Program-made: the position numbers and the translations under genes | Shown here: positions 1 through 11,244 of the stretch, piece by piece | Layout of the letters: every line of letters begins with the position of its first letter | Position numbering within the stretch: position 1 is the stretch's first letter | Origin: Alternaria dauci | Taxonomy: Eukaryota; Ascomycota; Dothideomycetes; Pleosporales; Pleosporaceae | Assembly: GCF_042100115.1 (NCBI RefSeq) | Contig: NC_091276.1 | Span: forward strand, 1,612,001 to 1,676,000 | DNA: 64,000 nucleotides | Direction: 5' to 3' | The notes under the pieces: model-generated | The model's input: only the letters and a program-made list of their open reading frames with translations | The model's database searches: none | What the model was told of the DNA's origin: nothing

Positions 1-440
1 AAGTTGGCTAAATACGATATCTTCTTTCCTGCTTCAGCGTCAGCAATATTGGCAACGTATCCATCACTATACCTGCTGCTATGTTTGTCTTCCCATAAAA
101 TCAACGATTGTAATTGTATCTTCTTTCCCTTACACGTCTAGCTTGCAGATTGTACTTCACACAGAGTTCGACTGCTTCACATTCACGGTTGCCAACACTC
201 CGTCCACTCAGTATAAGCAAACCACGATCCGTCACCTGTCGGAACCTACAAAAAGACAAGTACAGTAGTAGCAGACCTTCAATGAACTACATCAACCGCT
301 TCATCGATCGTTTCTCTCCGACCCATCCACACAACAATTCATATCCTACACGGCTTCCCAACAGCCCCACCACCTCTCCTCATCGTTGTAGGTCTTGTTC
401 GCACTCTCACTATAGGCGCAAGTACCGTCACCGCAAGAAG

Positions 441-2327
441 ATGACATCCTTCAATGGCCCCTGGTCCAGCGACCTCGACACTTTTAAAATGACAGTGCAG
501 TCGATGCCAGACCAGTACAAGTCCTCTTTTGCCGCTGGATCCAAGTCTACCCTGGAAAAGGTCTGCGACTCAAAAGTCCTCCACATTTGGGAATCCAAGT
601 CCGATGTCGACGATCTTCTCCAGCTTACTTCCGTTATTGCCAAACTGTGTGACCTGGGTGTACGCAAGCACAAAGGCGCTAATGACAGCGATGGTGGTAT
701 GCTGATCATCGCTGAAGAAAGCAGGTGCTGGAACAACTTTGGTCGAATTTGTCAATTGGTCGAGTATCTGACTGGAGCTGATGGCAAGAGACATCTCGAG
801 GGTACAGTGGTGGTTTTTAGCAAGATTGTGGTGGTGAGAGGATGGGATAACAGTGTCTTGTCCGGACAGCAAGAGGCGCTCGCTAAGACAGTGAAGAGAG
901 TCAATACGGCAGTTGAGCGTGTGCTGAAAATGAGTGGGTGGAAGGAGATTGTATGGCATCATGGTGCTGTGCTATATTTCTTGCTCCAGTGGATCAACGT
1001 CACGACATCCTCTTTACGATCTGCCCTATCCGCCATCACCATCACAGGATCTCTTAACCTCTCGGAAAGCATCGCGCCTTCCGTTGCTGGGCGTGCGAAC
1101 AAATTGCCGGATCTGGAGCGCCTAGAGCAATACGCGACGAAATTAGACATACCCGTCATCTTCCTCGATGCACCTAGTCAGCTACTGAACCTCGGATATC
1201 CTGGCAACTATGTTTACTACTATGGTCACTACATCAACACTTTTCTGCCTCACTCGTTAGCCCGCTCTCATCTTCACAAAGCGCAAGACGAACTTATCAC
1301 ATTCGCTTTCAGGCTGCGAGGTGCGAGTGAAGGCCGATACGGTAGTGATGTAGTCAAGATGGTGCAGAAGCATCTCGACGCGAGCAAGGCGAGACACTGG
1401 GCGAGGATGTGTGTTAGCAAAGAAAGCTACGAGAAGAGCAAATGTAGAGCAGCTGGCAAAGATGAAGCGATTCATCATGCAGTTCAGTTAGCCGATAGCC
1501 CTTTCGCTCTTCTGGCTTCTGGCATTGGGGTACCAGCATTTGCAAGACTAGCGGTCGGTCCTGCATCTGCATCTGCACAGGATTACTACATCGCAGCACC
1601 CGTCAAAATTGCGTTTGCGAAGGCTCAGATCCGGCCTACTAGCCCTGCGACTTTTCATATCCTCATCCCACAGTCTTCTCAAGATCTCGAGAAAGTCACA
1701 AATCGCGTCCAGGGACTCATGATGGCGGTCCTGGAACTTGTAAGGCAGGAGAAAGGCGACCCAGTGCTCAACGACACAGAGAAGGTGATGTGGGACGCGG
1801 TTGTTAAGGCATGTGAATGGGCGATTGAGGGTTGTGACGAAAGCAGTATGCCCAAGGGTGTAGCGCAGAAAGTGGGATTTGTTACAGAAAAGTTGAGAAA
1901 GGGAACTTGGGGTTTCGCGCTGGATCCACCCAAAGATGGAGGTGCCGCTGCAACGAGCAACACCACTGCAGTACCGGCGATGCCGGAGCCGAATCGTATG
2001 TATGGGTTCGGGCAAAGCACGCAGCAGACTAAGGGGTCGCATCCGACATATACTGGAACCGAACAGCAGCAGATGCCACAACAGGGTTATGGAGGTGGAC
2101 TACCGCAGGGCCCTGTGCCTAGTCCTGTCCAGGGTGCCGCGTATGCTCAGCAGATGCCTGCCCAAATGCCAATGTTTGCTGGTAGCCAGGGGCAGGCTCC
2201 GGGTCAACAGCATGGTAATGGTCGCTTTGGAGGCGGGCAAACTGCAGTTCTACCATTGCATCGTGGATTTGAACATGGTGGAAGGGGTGGTGGAGAGTAT
2301 CCACAGAGTATGGGCGGACCTTGGTGA
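441..2327 (+). CDS. Unrecognised 628-aa protein with Q/G/P-rich tail
   Basis: Single uninterrupted frame. I place the start at the ATG at 441 (protein begins MTSFNGPW); the frame stays open upstream, with another ATG at 282 that would add a basic, low-complexity leader. Residues 1 to about 500 look globular, with alternating hydrophobic and charged segments. The last 120 or so residues are low complexity, rich in Gln, Gly, Pro and Met, and end in a Gly/Arg-rich stretch. I see no signal peptide, membrane segment or catalytic motif. The Q/G/RGG-like tail is of a kind common in RNA-associated or condensate-forming proteins, but that is only a compositional hint. I do not recognise the family. 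That the gene is real is supported by length and codon character. Confidence 0.75.
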   Translation: MTSFNGPWSSDLDTFKMTVQSMPDQYKSSFAAGSKSTLEKVCDSKVLHIWESKSDVDDLLQLTSVIAKLCDLGVRKHKGANDSDGGMLIIAEESRCWNNFGRICQLVEYLTGADGKRHLEGTVVVFSKIVVVRGWDNSVLSGQQEALAKTVKRVNTAVERVLKMSGWKEIVWHHGAVLYFLLQWINVTTSSLRSALSAITITGSLNLSESIAPSVAGRANKLPDLERLEQYATKLDIPVIFLDAPSQLLNLGYPGNYVYYYGHYINTFLPHSLARSHLHKAQDELITFAFRLRGASEGRYGSDVVKMVQKHLDASKARHWARMCVSKESYEKSKCRAAGKDEAIHHAVQLADSPFALLASGIGVPAFARLAVGPASASAQDYYIAAPVKIAFAKAQIRPTSPATFHILIPQSSQDLEKVTNRVQGLMMAVLELVRQEKGDPVLNDTEKVMWDAVVKACEWAIEGCDESSMPKGVAQKVGFVTEKLRKGTWGFALDPPKDGGAAATSNTTAVPAMPEPNRMYGFGQSTQQTKGSHPTYTGTEQQQMPQQGYGGGLPQGPVPSPVQGAAYAQQMPAQMPMFAGSQGQAPGQQHGNGRFGGGQTAVLPLHRGFEHGGRGGGEYPQSMGGPW

Positions 2328-3380
2328 TGCCGTCATGACGGTTTGATGGAGTCTGGTTAGTCTTTCCTAGGTGTAAGGTCAAGGTACATGAAGAAGCGGT
2401 TGAGTTTTTGTTTGGCACAACCAGAATAGAACGAGTTAATTGGACAGAAGAATGGCTGATGACGTGAAGTGGTCACGTCGGGCCGCGATGCATCTTCCAA
2501 GGTTTGCTCGCTTGCGCATTGCTTATCATAAACCTGTTGCAATCTCTTTCAAGGAGTTGGGTCCAATAATCTTATTCTTTCAATCATTCACGCACGACGT
2601 TCTTCGTCGACGTTTGTGATGCAAACAGAAGAGCAGTACGTTCCAGTGTGCCGCATTCACACATCTACTCGTCTCGCAATGTCACTAATAGCGCATCATG
2701 GCTACCATCTTGAGTTGTTTTCCCAAGTTACGTGCCTAGATACGAGTGTTGATATGGATTCATGTGTTACGAAACGAGAAGGGAGAGCGCGCTGCCCAAG
2801 CAGAACGTACGAGCGAACTCTTGGGCTATTATCCATTAGCAGGTACTATTGGAGTTGCTGGATTGATAACATATCCAGTACCATTTAACGACTGCGAGGA
2901 AACATCAGCATATCCATCTTTCGATGTATGTATCGAATTAAGTAAAGATCTCATCTGCATTTCTAAACAATCCGTTAAGCCTCAACAGTACAAAGCATGA
3001 GCTTTAGAGAAAGAAAAGCCAGAGCACTGTTACGTACGAGATATACTACATGTCTTAGATTCAAAGGCATTCAGTAAAATTCAGCATATCCAAGTCTACC
3101 TAGGTACTATCATGGAACAATCTGCAGCATCACCGGGCTGGAATTGATATGGAGAAGAAAGCGCCTGTTGTTCTTGTTATACTAGAGTAATCAGGGCGGC
3201 ATATTGAGCGTAATGATGGACTGTGTTGGGTTTGAGAAACGTTTGCTACGCTCATGGCCGGTCTGACAGGAACTGTCTGCATGTGATCTCTTTTCACGTT
3301 GCGTAGCAATCACGGTCATGTTATAATGCGCTTTCTGCAAGCAACACGACACATCGCTATATCCGAACCGTTCTTCTAGC
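2328..3380. other. Intergenic, no gene seen
   Basis: About 1 kb between two plus-strand genes. Only short, overlapping open frames on both strands, none with family character. It presumably holds the 3' end of the upstream gene and the promoter of the downstream one. Confidence 0.5.
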
Positions 3381-3830
3381 ATGCCTCCAAAGAATATCAG
3401 CACCGGCGCGTACTGGAAAGAAGACCCTACTGACGCGCCACACAAAGATGTGGAAACGGATTTCGAGACAGGCGAGACTTCCAAGCCCGAGACCCCTACC
3501 AAGCACAAGAAAGTTACCACTTCCGACAACCTAGAAGACGACCTCGTCACAGTGAGTCAAAACAGTACACCCAGCTCTACCGCTAGCGAGGTTGCGCTGA
3601 AGGCTCCTTTGGAAGATACTATGGAAGCGCAGAGTCTTGACCGTCAATGGCGGGAGCAAGGTCTAAGTAACAAAGAGAGAAAGGAAAAGCTGATGACGAT
3701 GCTGGAGGATAACCTTCGTGATAGGAACAAGAAGGAAACAAGCAAGAAGGAGGAAGAGGAGGAGGAGGATGGTGATGATGATGAAGATAAGAGTCTCAGT
3801 AAGGGAAAAGACAAGGGCAAGAAGGTTTGA
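3381..3830 (+). CDS. Small charged low-complexity protein (149 aa)
   Basis: Single-exon frame from the ATG at 3381 (MPPKNISTGAYWKED) to a stop at 3830. The N-terminal third is polar and acidic with several Thr-Pro sites. The middle contains a predicted helix around residues 90-115 (QWREQGLSNKERKEKL). The C-terminus alternates Lys-rich and Glu/Asp-rich runs and ends in a Lys-Gly tract. Very probably intrinsically disordered. Such short charged proteins are common in filamentous ascomycetes, but I can assign no function. The highly biased 3' part also opens a serine-rich frame on the other strand, which I regard as a mirror artefact. Confidence 0.6.
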   Translation: MPPKNISTGAYWKEDPTDAPHKDVETDFETGETSKPETPTKHKKVTTSDNLEDDLVTVSQNSTPSSTASEVALKAPLEDTMEAQSLDRQWREQGLSNKERKEKLMTMLEDNLRDRNKKETSKKEEEEEEDGDDDEDKSLSKGKDKGKKV

Positions 3831-4439
3831 ACACATCCATGGATGTGGTTATCCACGTTAGGGATCCAGGAGCATAGCTATTTGATTGACCTGAACCCCC
3901 CCTGGTGGCGGCATTGTATGCTAAAAGCGACCAATAAGTCGCAGTTTTACGGTCCTTTGGTGAAAAAGCCCGGGTTGATTTCTTCATCGCTGCAGGCATC
4001 TGTCTCAAGTTTTGCGCAAGTATTTGCCTGTAGTTGATACCTGCATGACTGACTGAGACACAATTGAAAGGAAGAACCTCGCATTACCTGAGCTGTTGGG
4101 ACGCGATCCCAAGCCATGTCCGTCTTTGTGCGAATGGAACAATGCGCAGGCGGCTTGTTCTCCTTCGCTTTCATTTTGCATTGTTTGTGTGTGACGATAA
4201 TGTGCGGACTGCCTAGGTATTCTTTTTCGCTTCGACTCGCCATTATTTGAACATCTAAAACAGATGCACAGAAGCCTGACCATCACACTCAAAGAAAGAG
4301 TTCTTCGTATTGAGATGCCATAGCGAATGTATCTTAAAAGAGCAGGTATCCTTTACACTTACTTCGTTCCCCAAATTAACTATTCGATACAATCGCTTTC
4401 TCACATACAACTACAAGGTCACTGCATTTAACCTTGCCA
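3831..4439. other. Intergenic, no gene seen
   Basis: About 0.6 kb spacer. A short C-run (ccccccc, near 3896) and small unsupported frames only. Confidence 0.5.
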
Positions 4440-5979
4440 ATGGCGCCACGTCAGAGCTCACAACAAGCGCGACGTAGACGAATTGCTAATGGCATAAGTA
4501 AAAAATGGCAGATAGAGCGCCAAAGCAAGCGACCCAGAGGCCTCGTCAATATCGGAAACAACTGCTACCGCCACGCCGCTCTGCAGCCTCTGCTTCACCT
4601 CCCTCGGTTCGTCAATTGGATCAAGAAACATAACCGAGGAAATCACTGGCCTTGCCACGCGAACGACCCAAACCGCGTGCTCCCCTCTGATCCCTCCACG
4701 CTACAGGTGCTCGAAGACGAGATAGGCAAGGCCAAAAAGAAGGGTGGAAAGAAGGGGGACGAACATGATGATATGTTTAGAGGATGCACTCCGTGTCTTT
4801 TAAAGAGATTGATGATAGGTTACTGGGGCAATATTGATATAGGTGGCCAACCAGCTTTCGCTCCCAATCGTTTTCCACACCAACACGAGGCTATATTCCC
4901 GTTACATAAATTGGCTGAACGTTGGTACTGTATCGATCCTCCGGGACTCTACGACAGACTCGAGCTTCTACCTGCGCAAGCACAACGGGCGAACGCAACT
5001 CGCGTAGCAAGACAGACTTACATGACAGCTCAGCAAGATTCAGACGATTTTTCGCAGAGGATATTCGACGGCATACAGCATAGTTACGATCTCGGGTGAG
5101 TACATCTTTGTTACAAGCCCAAATTTCTTGGGTCATTGCGTACTGACTTTCAATAGAACTGTAAATGGAGCTGCGCGTCAAGGCGAATATGACTCACTTC
5201 TCCACGTCAGAACTCGCGAAGTCCGCACTTGCGAGAATTGTGATGCTACTCGATCCGACAACACCTATGAGACGCTAGGTATTAGAATCATTCCAGATGC
5301 TTATATCATGAATGACACAGTCGAAGATGCCCTTGCCCGGTACTTTGAAGATTCCACAATCCTCCCATGCGATGGTTGTCCCAGCGAAAAGCACACGACT
5401 CAATCGACTAGGAGAACGATTCTAGCTTCGCCTGAGTACCTTCGCATTCAACTCGATCTTGTGAAACAAATGCTAGTGAAACAACAAGACAAGTTCGGCG
5501 ATGACAAGGTGGACAGCAAAACTGGCGAGTCCATAATGGTTATGAGCGTAGTCAAGAATACTAATCCCATCCCAATACCTGACATAATTGACTTGACAGC
5601 GCATATGGACATACCAGCAACGATTCAGGACCCTTATCCAGTACGCTATAAGCTTGTATCCGCTACCTATCATGACGGTACCGGGTTCAATGCAGGTCAT
5701 TACACAGCCAGCGTCACTGGCCCAGCGCTTCCATTCCGGACAGAACGACCACAATTTTTCTGCAATGATGCGACCATTACCAATCTGCCACCAACTGATG
5801 CCCACCCGAATGCCATTACGGAGAATCCTATGCAAGGGGACTTCAATGCTACTACTCTCTACTATGAGAGAATCACTCCTACCAGTATCTCTGTGGCTAA
5901 ACAGCGGAAGACGGCCGATCAGATGGTAATAGATGAGGGAAGAGCTAGGAGAAGAAACAACAACAGTGAACCTGAATAA
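4440..5979 (+). CDS. Ubiquitin carboxyl-terminal hydrolase (USP/UBP family)
   Basis: Two exons, 4440-5095 and 5157-5979, joined across a 61-bp intron (GTGAGT donor, CAATAG acceptor); 492 aa. The deubiquitinase Cys box is GLVNIGNNCYRHAALQ near residues 36-51, with the nucleophile Cys in GNNCY. A CxxC pair (TCENC) and a second one (PCDGC) about 45 residues later form the usual USP zinc-ribbon finger. The His box is GFNAGHYTASV, followed by FFCNDATITNLP, which supplies the third catalytic residue. Substrate is ubiquitin conjugates. The Cys box departs from the common GNTCYMN consensus (Thr to Asn, Met-Asn to Arg-His) but keeps the catalytic Cys. Which USP subfamily it belongs to is not clear. 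The ATG at 4440 is the first in frame. Confidence 0.85.
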
Positions 5980-6198
5980 AAGACACAAACAGGGCACAAA
6001 GGAGTTTCATAAGGGGAACAGCCGAGAGATGCAGTACGTACCGCTCATCTGAATATGGCTCAGAAAAAGCTCTTGTATTACTTGTCATCGGTTGGGTAGT
6101 ATGTATTTGTACCTACTATGATCTTGTTGTTGCGCAATGTTCAAAATTCTCTTTGCTTTGTTGAACCTTCTAACTTCTTCGTCTACGCCGAGTACTTC

Positions 6199-7726
6199 TC
6201 AGGCCCTTGCCTCTCGACTGACGTCTGGCAGCTCTATGGCGACTTCTTGTACTGGATCGAATATACTGCTAATTTGCTCCAAAGACAGACCCTTTGTCTC
6301 TGGCACGTAAAAGAAGATGAAGTTAATGACAACGACCAAAACACCAATATAGACCAAATAGTACTTCCAGGCAATCTTGTCAATGGCGACCGGATTTACA
6401 AACTGATTGAAGGTAATAGACACAGCTTGAGATACCCAAAAAACACTTGTGCCTTTTGTTCGGAGATGACTTGGCCAGATTTCATTGACGTAGAGGATTG
6501 GTATGGGCGTCAGACCAATGACGTAGCCGCCGAGAAAAAGGAAGAGGAATACGATCACTGCATAGCCCGCAGAAGGGGAGCCTGTAGATGAGTACAAGGC
6601 CGAGCAGATCGTTATCAGCACCATGAAGACTAGCATCAGACCGGTGGATGTCAGGAAAAGGCGACGCCGACCGGCCTTCTCGCATAGCAATGCGGCGCCG
6701 CAAGCCAAGAGCCAGACGTATATCTGAAGCCCACCATTGATGCCTTGTTGGTGAAGGGAATTGGTGATACCAACCGTTCGCAGTACCGGCGCCAAGTAGA
6801 AGCTGTGATATCGTGAGTAGATTTTCCTTTTGTACATACATTTGTACACACCTAATGATTCCGTTTCCAACCCACTGTGTGGCTACAGCTATGACAACGG
6901 ACAGAACGAGACGTTTGCGGTTGCCTGGTGTCGAAAGTAAAGCCAGCCAGCCAGTTGTATTACCCTGGGCCTCCGCCGCAGTGGATGCGCACATGCTCGC
7001 AAACTCAGACGATACTAGCTCATCTCCGTCGTGGCCGTTAGCATGATATATTATCATGATAGCTCTGGCCTTCTCCTGCTTTCCATGTCGTACAAGCCAC
7101 CTGGGTGACTCGGGACAAAATATGATGAAACTCAGCTGTGCCAGTGACCAGAACAGTTGGATAGCAACAGGTAACTGCCACGACCACGAGCCCCGTATTC
7201 TCAAAGCACCATAAGATACCCAAGCGGCAGTGATTGAACCGATGAAATAGCATGTGTTGAAGAGCGCACCGGCAACAGCCCTTTGGCGTGGGTGCGCAAG
7301 CTCGACGAGGAGAGCCGAGGATGAAATCGTGTTGGAGATGCTGGAGAATCCAACGAGAATACGCATACCAAGGAACTGATCGAATCTTGTACAAAATATC
7401 TGTCCCGTAAAGCCAGCGATCATTCCAATGTTACCAAAAATGATTCCGATGCGACGGCCATACTTATCGGATAGCCACGGTGCTGGGAAGAAAGCGGCGA
7501 TGCAACCCATAGATTGAGCGGCAGTTACCAGTCCGAGTAGCTTAGGATGGGAAAGTCCTTGTATATCTTGAAAGTACCTGGGGTTGGCAATTAGATTGGA
7601 GATCAGAGAACTGGTGTAGCCGTTGGCCATGGCACCAATGTAGCATGCGAGAAGCAGAAAGTTGAGTCTCCGCATGCCAGGATCGTTCCACCATTGTGGG
7701 TGCGTGTTGTTGGCCAAAGAATCCAT
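6199..7726 (-). CDS. MFS sugar transporter (hexose/lactose-permease-like)
   Basis: Two exons on the minus strand, 7726-6852 and 6802-6199, with a 49-bp intron (GTGTGT donor, CACAG acceptor); 492 aa. It has about 12 hydrophobic segments in two halves. Sugar-porter signatures are visible: LSDKYGRRIG in the loop after TM2, PESPRWL at the end of the first half, EKAGRRR in the equivalent second-half loop, and PETKGLSLEQI after the last membrane segment. It should sit in the plasma membrane and import a mono- or disaccharide by proton symport. The substrate cannot be read from sequence; the overall pattern is closest to fungal lactose-permease/quinate-type members. It stands alone, with no sugar-hydrolase gene next to it. 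Confidence 0.88.
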
Positions 7727-8672
7727 GATGGGTAAGTAACTTGATAATGCTCGTCTCAGTTGGGGATGCCCAATACTTGTACTAATGCATGGGTATGTTG
7801 GTCCCCATGGACAGGTTTCGGCTCTGGCGCGGGCGCTTGGAGGGATAACTCAACCGGTGGATGTAGGGCCCTTTTGACGTCTTGTCGTATCCAAGTATCG
7901 GTGAAGCGTAAGAAACGGCGATCCTTATCCAACCGGGGACGCGGATGTAATGTCCCGAGGTCAGGTGCTCACGATCCTTAAGTTTGCCACGACTCGTGGC
8001 ATCGTACGAAGCCATTCATTATATGTAGTGGACATGCTATTGTCGTGGTACTCTCCTGAGCTTTCCAGGTATTGCCACTCCTGCGCACTACTCCGCCATG
8101 ACTTCCTATTCGTCAGAGCCTATTAGGCAAACCTAACAGGCCAATCAGGATCCACCCGACCACTCGGGGAATCGGGAGACTACCGTACGAGGCAGAAATC
8201 TCACATGTTCCTGCTAGCATGCATTGGTTTGAGTGTTTGAGAGGCCGGTTATCGGCAAAATAGACCTGCTTTCGCTTGGCATACGTCCAAATCAGCCAGC
8301 TTTATTGAGACGGGTATCAAGTCTTGGTGGTAAATATTCTTCGACTTTGTTCTGCGGTCCAGAAGATTTTGAAATTCAGGGGTTGAGGGTCTGTCCTTGA
8401 GTTCGTTTCGGAATGTGGATATGATCAAGGAGCAGATGACGATCCCGAGTACGGCATGGCAGGGAGCGGGAAGTAGGACTCTTTTCGATGTTTTGAATTC
8501 TGGTATTTTTGATGGTGACACACCTCCCTCTTTATGGTCGGTTCGTGACCGGGTATCATATCGCTCGCCCTCGGTGTTGCTGTGCTTTCTGTGCGATTGC
8601 GCACATTTTGCTTGCCATGTCTGTTCGGTCTTACAGTCCCTCCTCTTGCTATTGACTCTCGTGTCATCGACC
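7727..8672. other. Intergenic between MFS transporter and NCE101
   Basis: About 0.95 kb, holding the promoter of the transporter (minus strand) and the 3' flank of NCE101. Small frames on both strands have no family features. Confidence 0.5.
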
Positions 8673-8920
8673 TCAGGCCTTCTTCTCTACCTCGTTTCCC
8701 TGCTGCCATGCAAGACTCCACCTTCGCTTGAGCACATCTATGCTCTCCTGTGTCGACCTACCCTTCTCTTTCTCTTCGCGATTTATCCGTGTAAAGGCGG
8801 CAGCGAGACCGATTGATACGGCGAAAAGAGGATCGAGACGTCTGCACAGACTGTCAGCGTATAGAATCAAGGTAGACGAGAGTGAAGGACGCACTTTGAT
8901 ATTATGTATTGGATCGCCAT
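8673..8920 (-). CDS. NCE101: Non-classical export protein 1 (NCE101) homologue
   Basis: A very small gene with a short first exon. Exon 1 is 8920-8895 (26 bp, MAIQYIISK); a 53-bp intron (GTGCGT donor, GTGCAG acceptor) leads to exon 2, 8841-8673; 64 aa. The joined protein has the family pattern: short hydrophobic start, then RLDPLFAVSIGLAAAF as the single membrane span, then TRINREEKEKGRSTQES, the conserved basic/acidic cytosolic motif, and a divergent tail. In yeast NCE101 is implicated in secretion of proteins that lack signal peptides. The exon 1 choice rests on the start codon, splice signals and phase fitting the family N-terminus. The tail is somewhat longer than in yeast. Confidence 0.82.
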
Positions 8921-9834
8921 GATTGTGGGGTTCTTGAATATGCTTCCGGAAACAATGCGGTCGATTGCTTGCGGTGGTGTGAGGATTATTTCGTTCGCCG
9001 AAGAGAGGAAGCGGCCGTGAGAAGTCGACGTAGGCGGTGGGCTCGGAAAGGACAGGATGCCGTGTTGAAGTCTCGATAAACTTGTCCCAGATCACGGCCG
9101 TCGACGATCCACTGCACCTGCATTTGCTGTGGTCCGTGCCTACCGCCGGCTTGGAGCTTTCCCCACGTCGCTGCCCCATAAAGCACTACTCCAGCAAGCA
9201 CGCTTCGAGGAGCGCTTGCTGCGAGCATGGCAGAGTGGCTAGTCTCGGAAGCTACCAGCGCATTCTATGGTGCTTTGCATGCTTTCCATGTAGCAAGACT
9301 TGAATGCAGTCACGGTGCTCTGAGGCTGCAGCTCCGATATCTTGTGAGGCGGGTGATGGCGTCATGGGTCTCAGGCCGGGGGAGCCGCAAGTCACGCTGC
9401 TCCGTCAGGCACAGATAGCGCTTCACGCGCTACATGCGAGACGTCACCGATTGGGTCATGTGAAGACAGTCGTCTTGGATTAAGTCCGGTGCATTTGGGC
9501 AGAAATATGATGATCAGACTACAGGTACAGCGCAAGGGAAAAGGCCAATCTGTCCGACCGCCACCCTTGATATCCGTAGAGCTTCGTCTCCAGCGAACGT
9601 CCAACCTAGCTGCCTTGTGCTTGATCCGCCTCATTCTCAGATAGTGTTTGCCTTGTGCTGAGTAATGACAAGTTTGCCGTGGCACCCAATCGCCCATCAA
9701 GAATACCCATCAATCACCCAGCCCATGTAGTGTTGCCATGAAACGATAAAGAAACCCGTGATCCGATAACGCCCGTGAGTTCGCCGTGGCCTTGGTGGCC
9801 ATTAGATAAGGGGATGCGGGATGGAGCGAGCTGT
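8921..9834. other. Intergenic between NCE101 and ATG8
   Basis: About 0.9 kb. Holds the NCE101 promoter and the ATG8 3' flank. No further gene supported. Confidence 0.5.
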
Positions 9835-10327
<493 letters not shown>

Positions 10328-11244
10328 CTTGGGTGGTGCTAAGGGTGCTGTGTAGATGTATGTGAGTGTGCAGAGGTGGGCTGGCGAGGGTATTATGCGT
10401 TGTGTGGGTGGAAGATGTAGGACGGTCGAGGTGCGGGCGGTGTGGGAGTTTAAGGGCAGGCAGCAGAGCGGGGCGAATCGGTCGCGGCACTGCCTTGCCT
10501 AAGCTAACCTTGGTGCTTGACCAACGCCCAAAGCCGCTGACTGAACCATGCAACTGACGGCCAACGCTTCACCCATCGGCCAGGTGCGACTTCTGTACTG
10601 AGACAGTGCAGTCAAACCCCCCTTCCGCCATTCCAGTACAGCCCTTCTTGCCCGTCAAGGGCGAGCTGACTCCCTTCTATGGCTGTGCTGACCGCTTCGC
10701 GCCTATCTTGTTGTCACTTGTCCAGCTCCCATGACCTGGCCAATACCCAGACGTATTCCCCTCTTGACTCATCTCGCGACTTGAAGCACCGCCACGCCAA
10801 CTACGTGCCGTGACAGTGTCTCGAGCTTCAAGTAGGCTGCACTGTTCCAATCCTCCATAGTGCGGTACAACGCGTTCGACGGCGCGTTGGCCTGTCATCA
10901 TAGCGCGTCCCAGAAGCTCACGGCGACGTGGCTGTCTCTTCAGACGCTTTGCAACGTATCAGAACGCGCACGAACATACACCTCATAGAATGTACAACTC
11001 TGTTCATCTCCTCCCTGCTGGGGCCGGTCATGGCAAGTTTGCTGTATTTGCATGATGCAGGTACCGCTACCGCTAGTACCGAGGAGCTCCACTGATGATG
11101 CGCCCACCATGGTGTGATGCACAACAACTTTCCACAATATCTAGCCTCTCTCTCACAGACCCAATATAAGCCAATCCACGGCTTCACCACCCCTCCCGTG
11201 ATTCTTGCATGGTGATCCCCTCCTACATACCCCACATATCCATC
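10328..11244. promoter_or_regulatory. Divergent spacer between ATG8 and CPOX
   Basis: About 0.9 kb separating the ATG8 start (minus) from the coproporphyrinogen oxidase start (plus), so it must hold both promoters. No convincing frame inside. Specific regulatory sites were not identified. Confidence 0.5.

Noticed and set aside
8673..9179. A 168-codon continuous minus-strand frame as the NCE101 gene
   Set aside because: The part upstream of the membrane segment has no family character and no ATG-led sense; a 26-bp first exon at 8920-8895 gives the exact NCE101 pattern.
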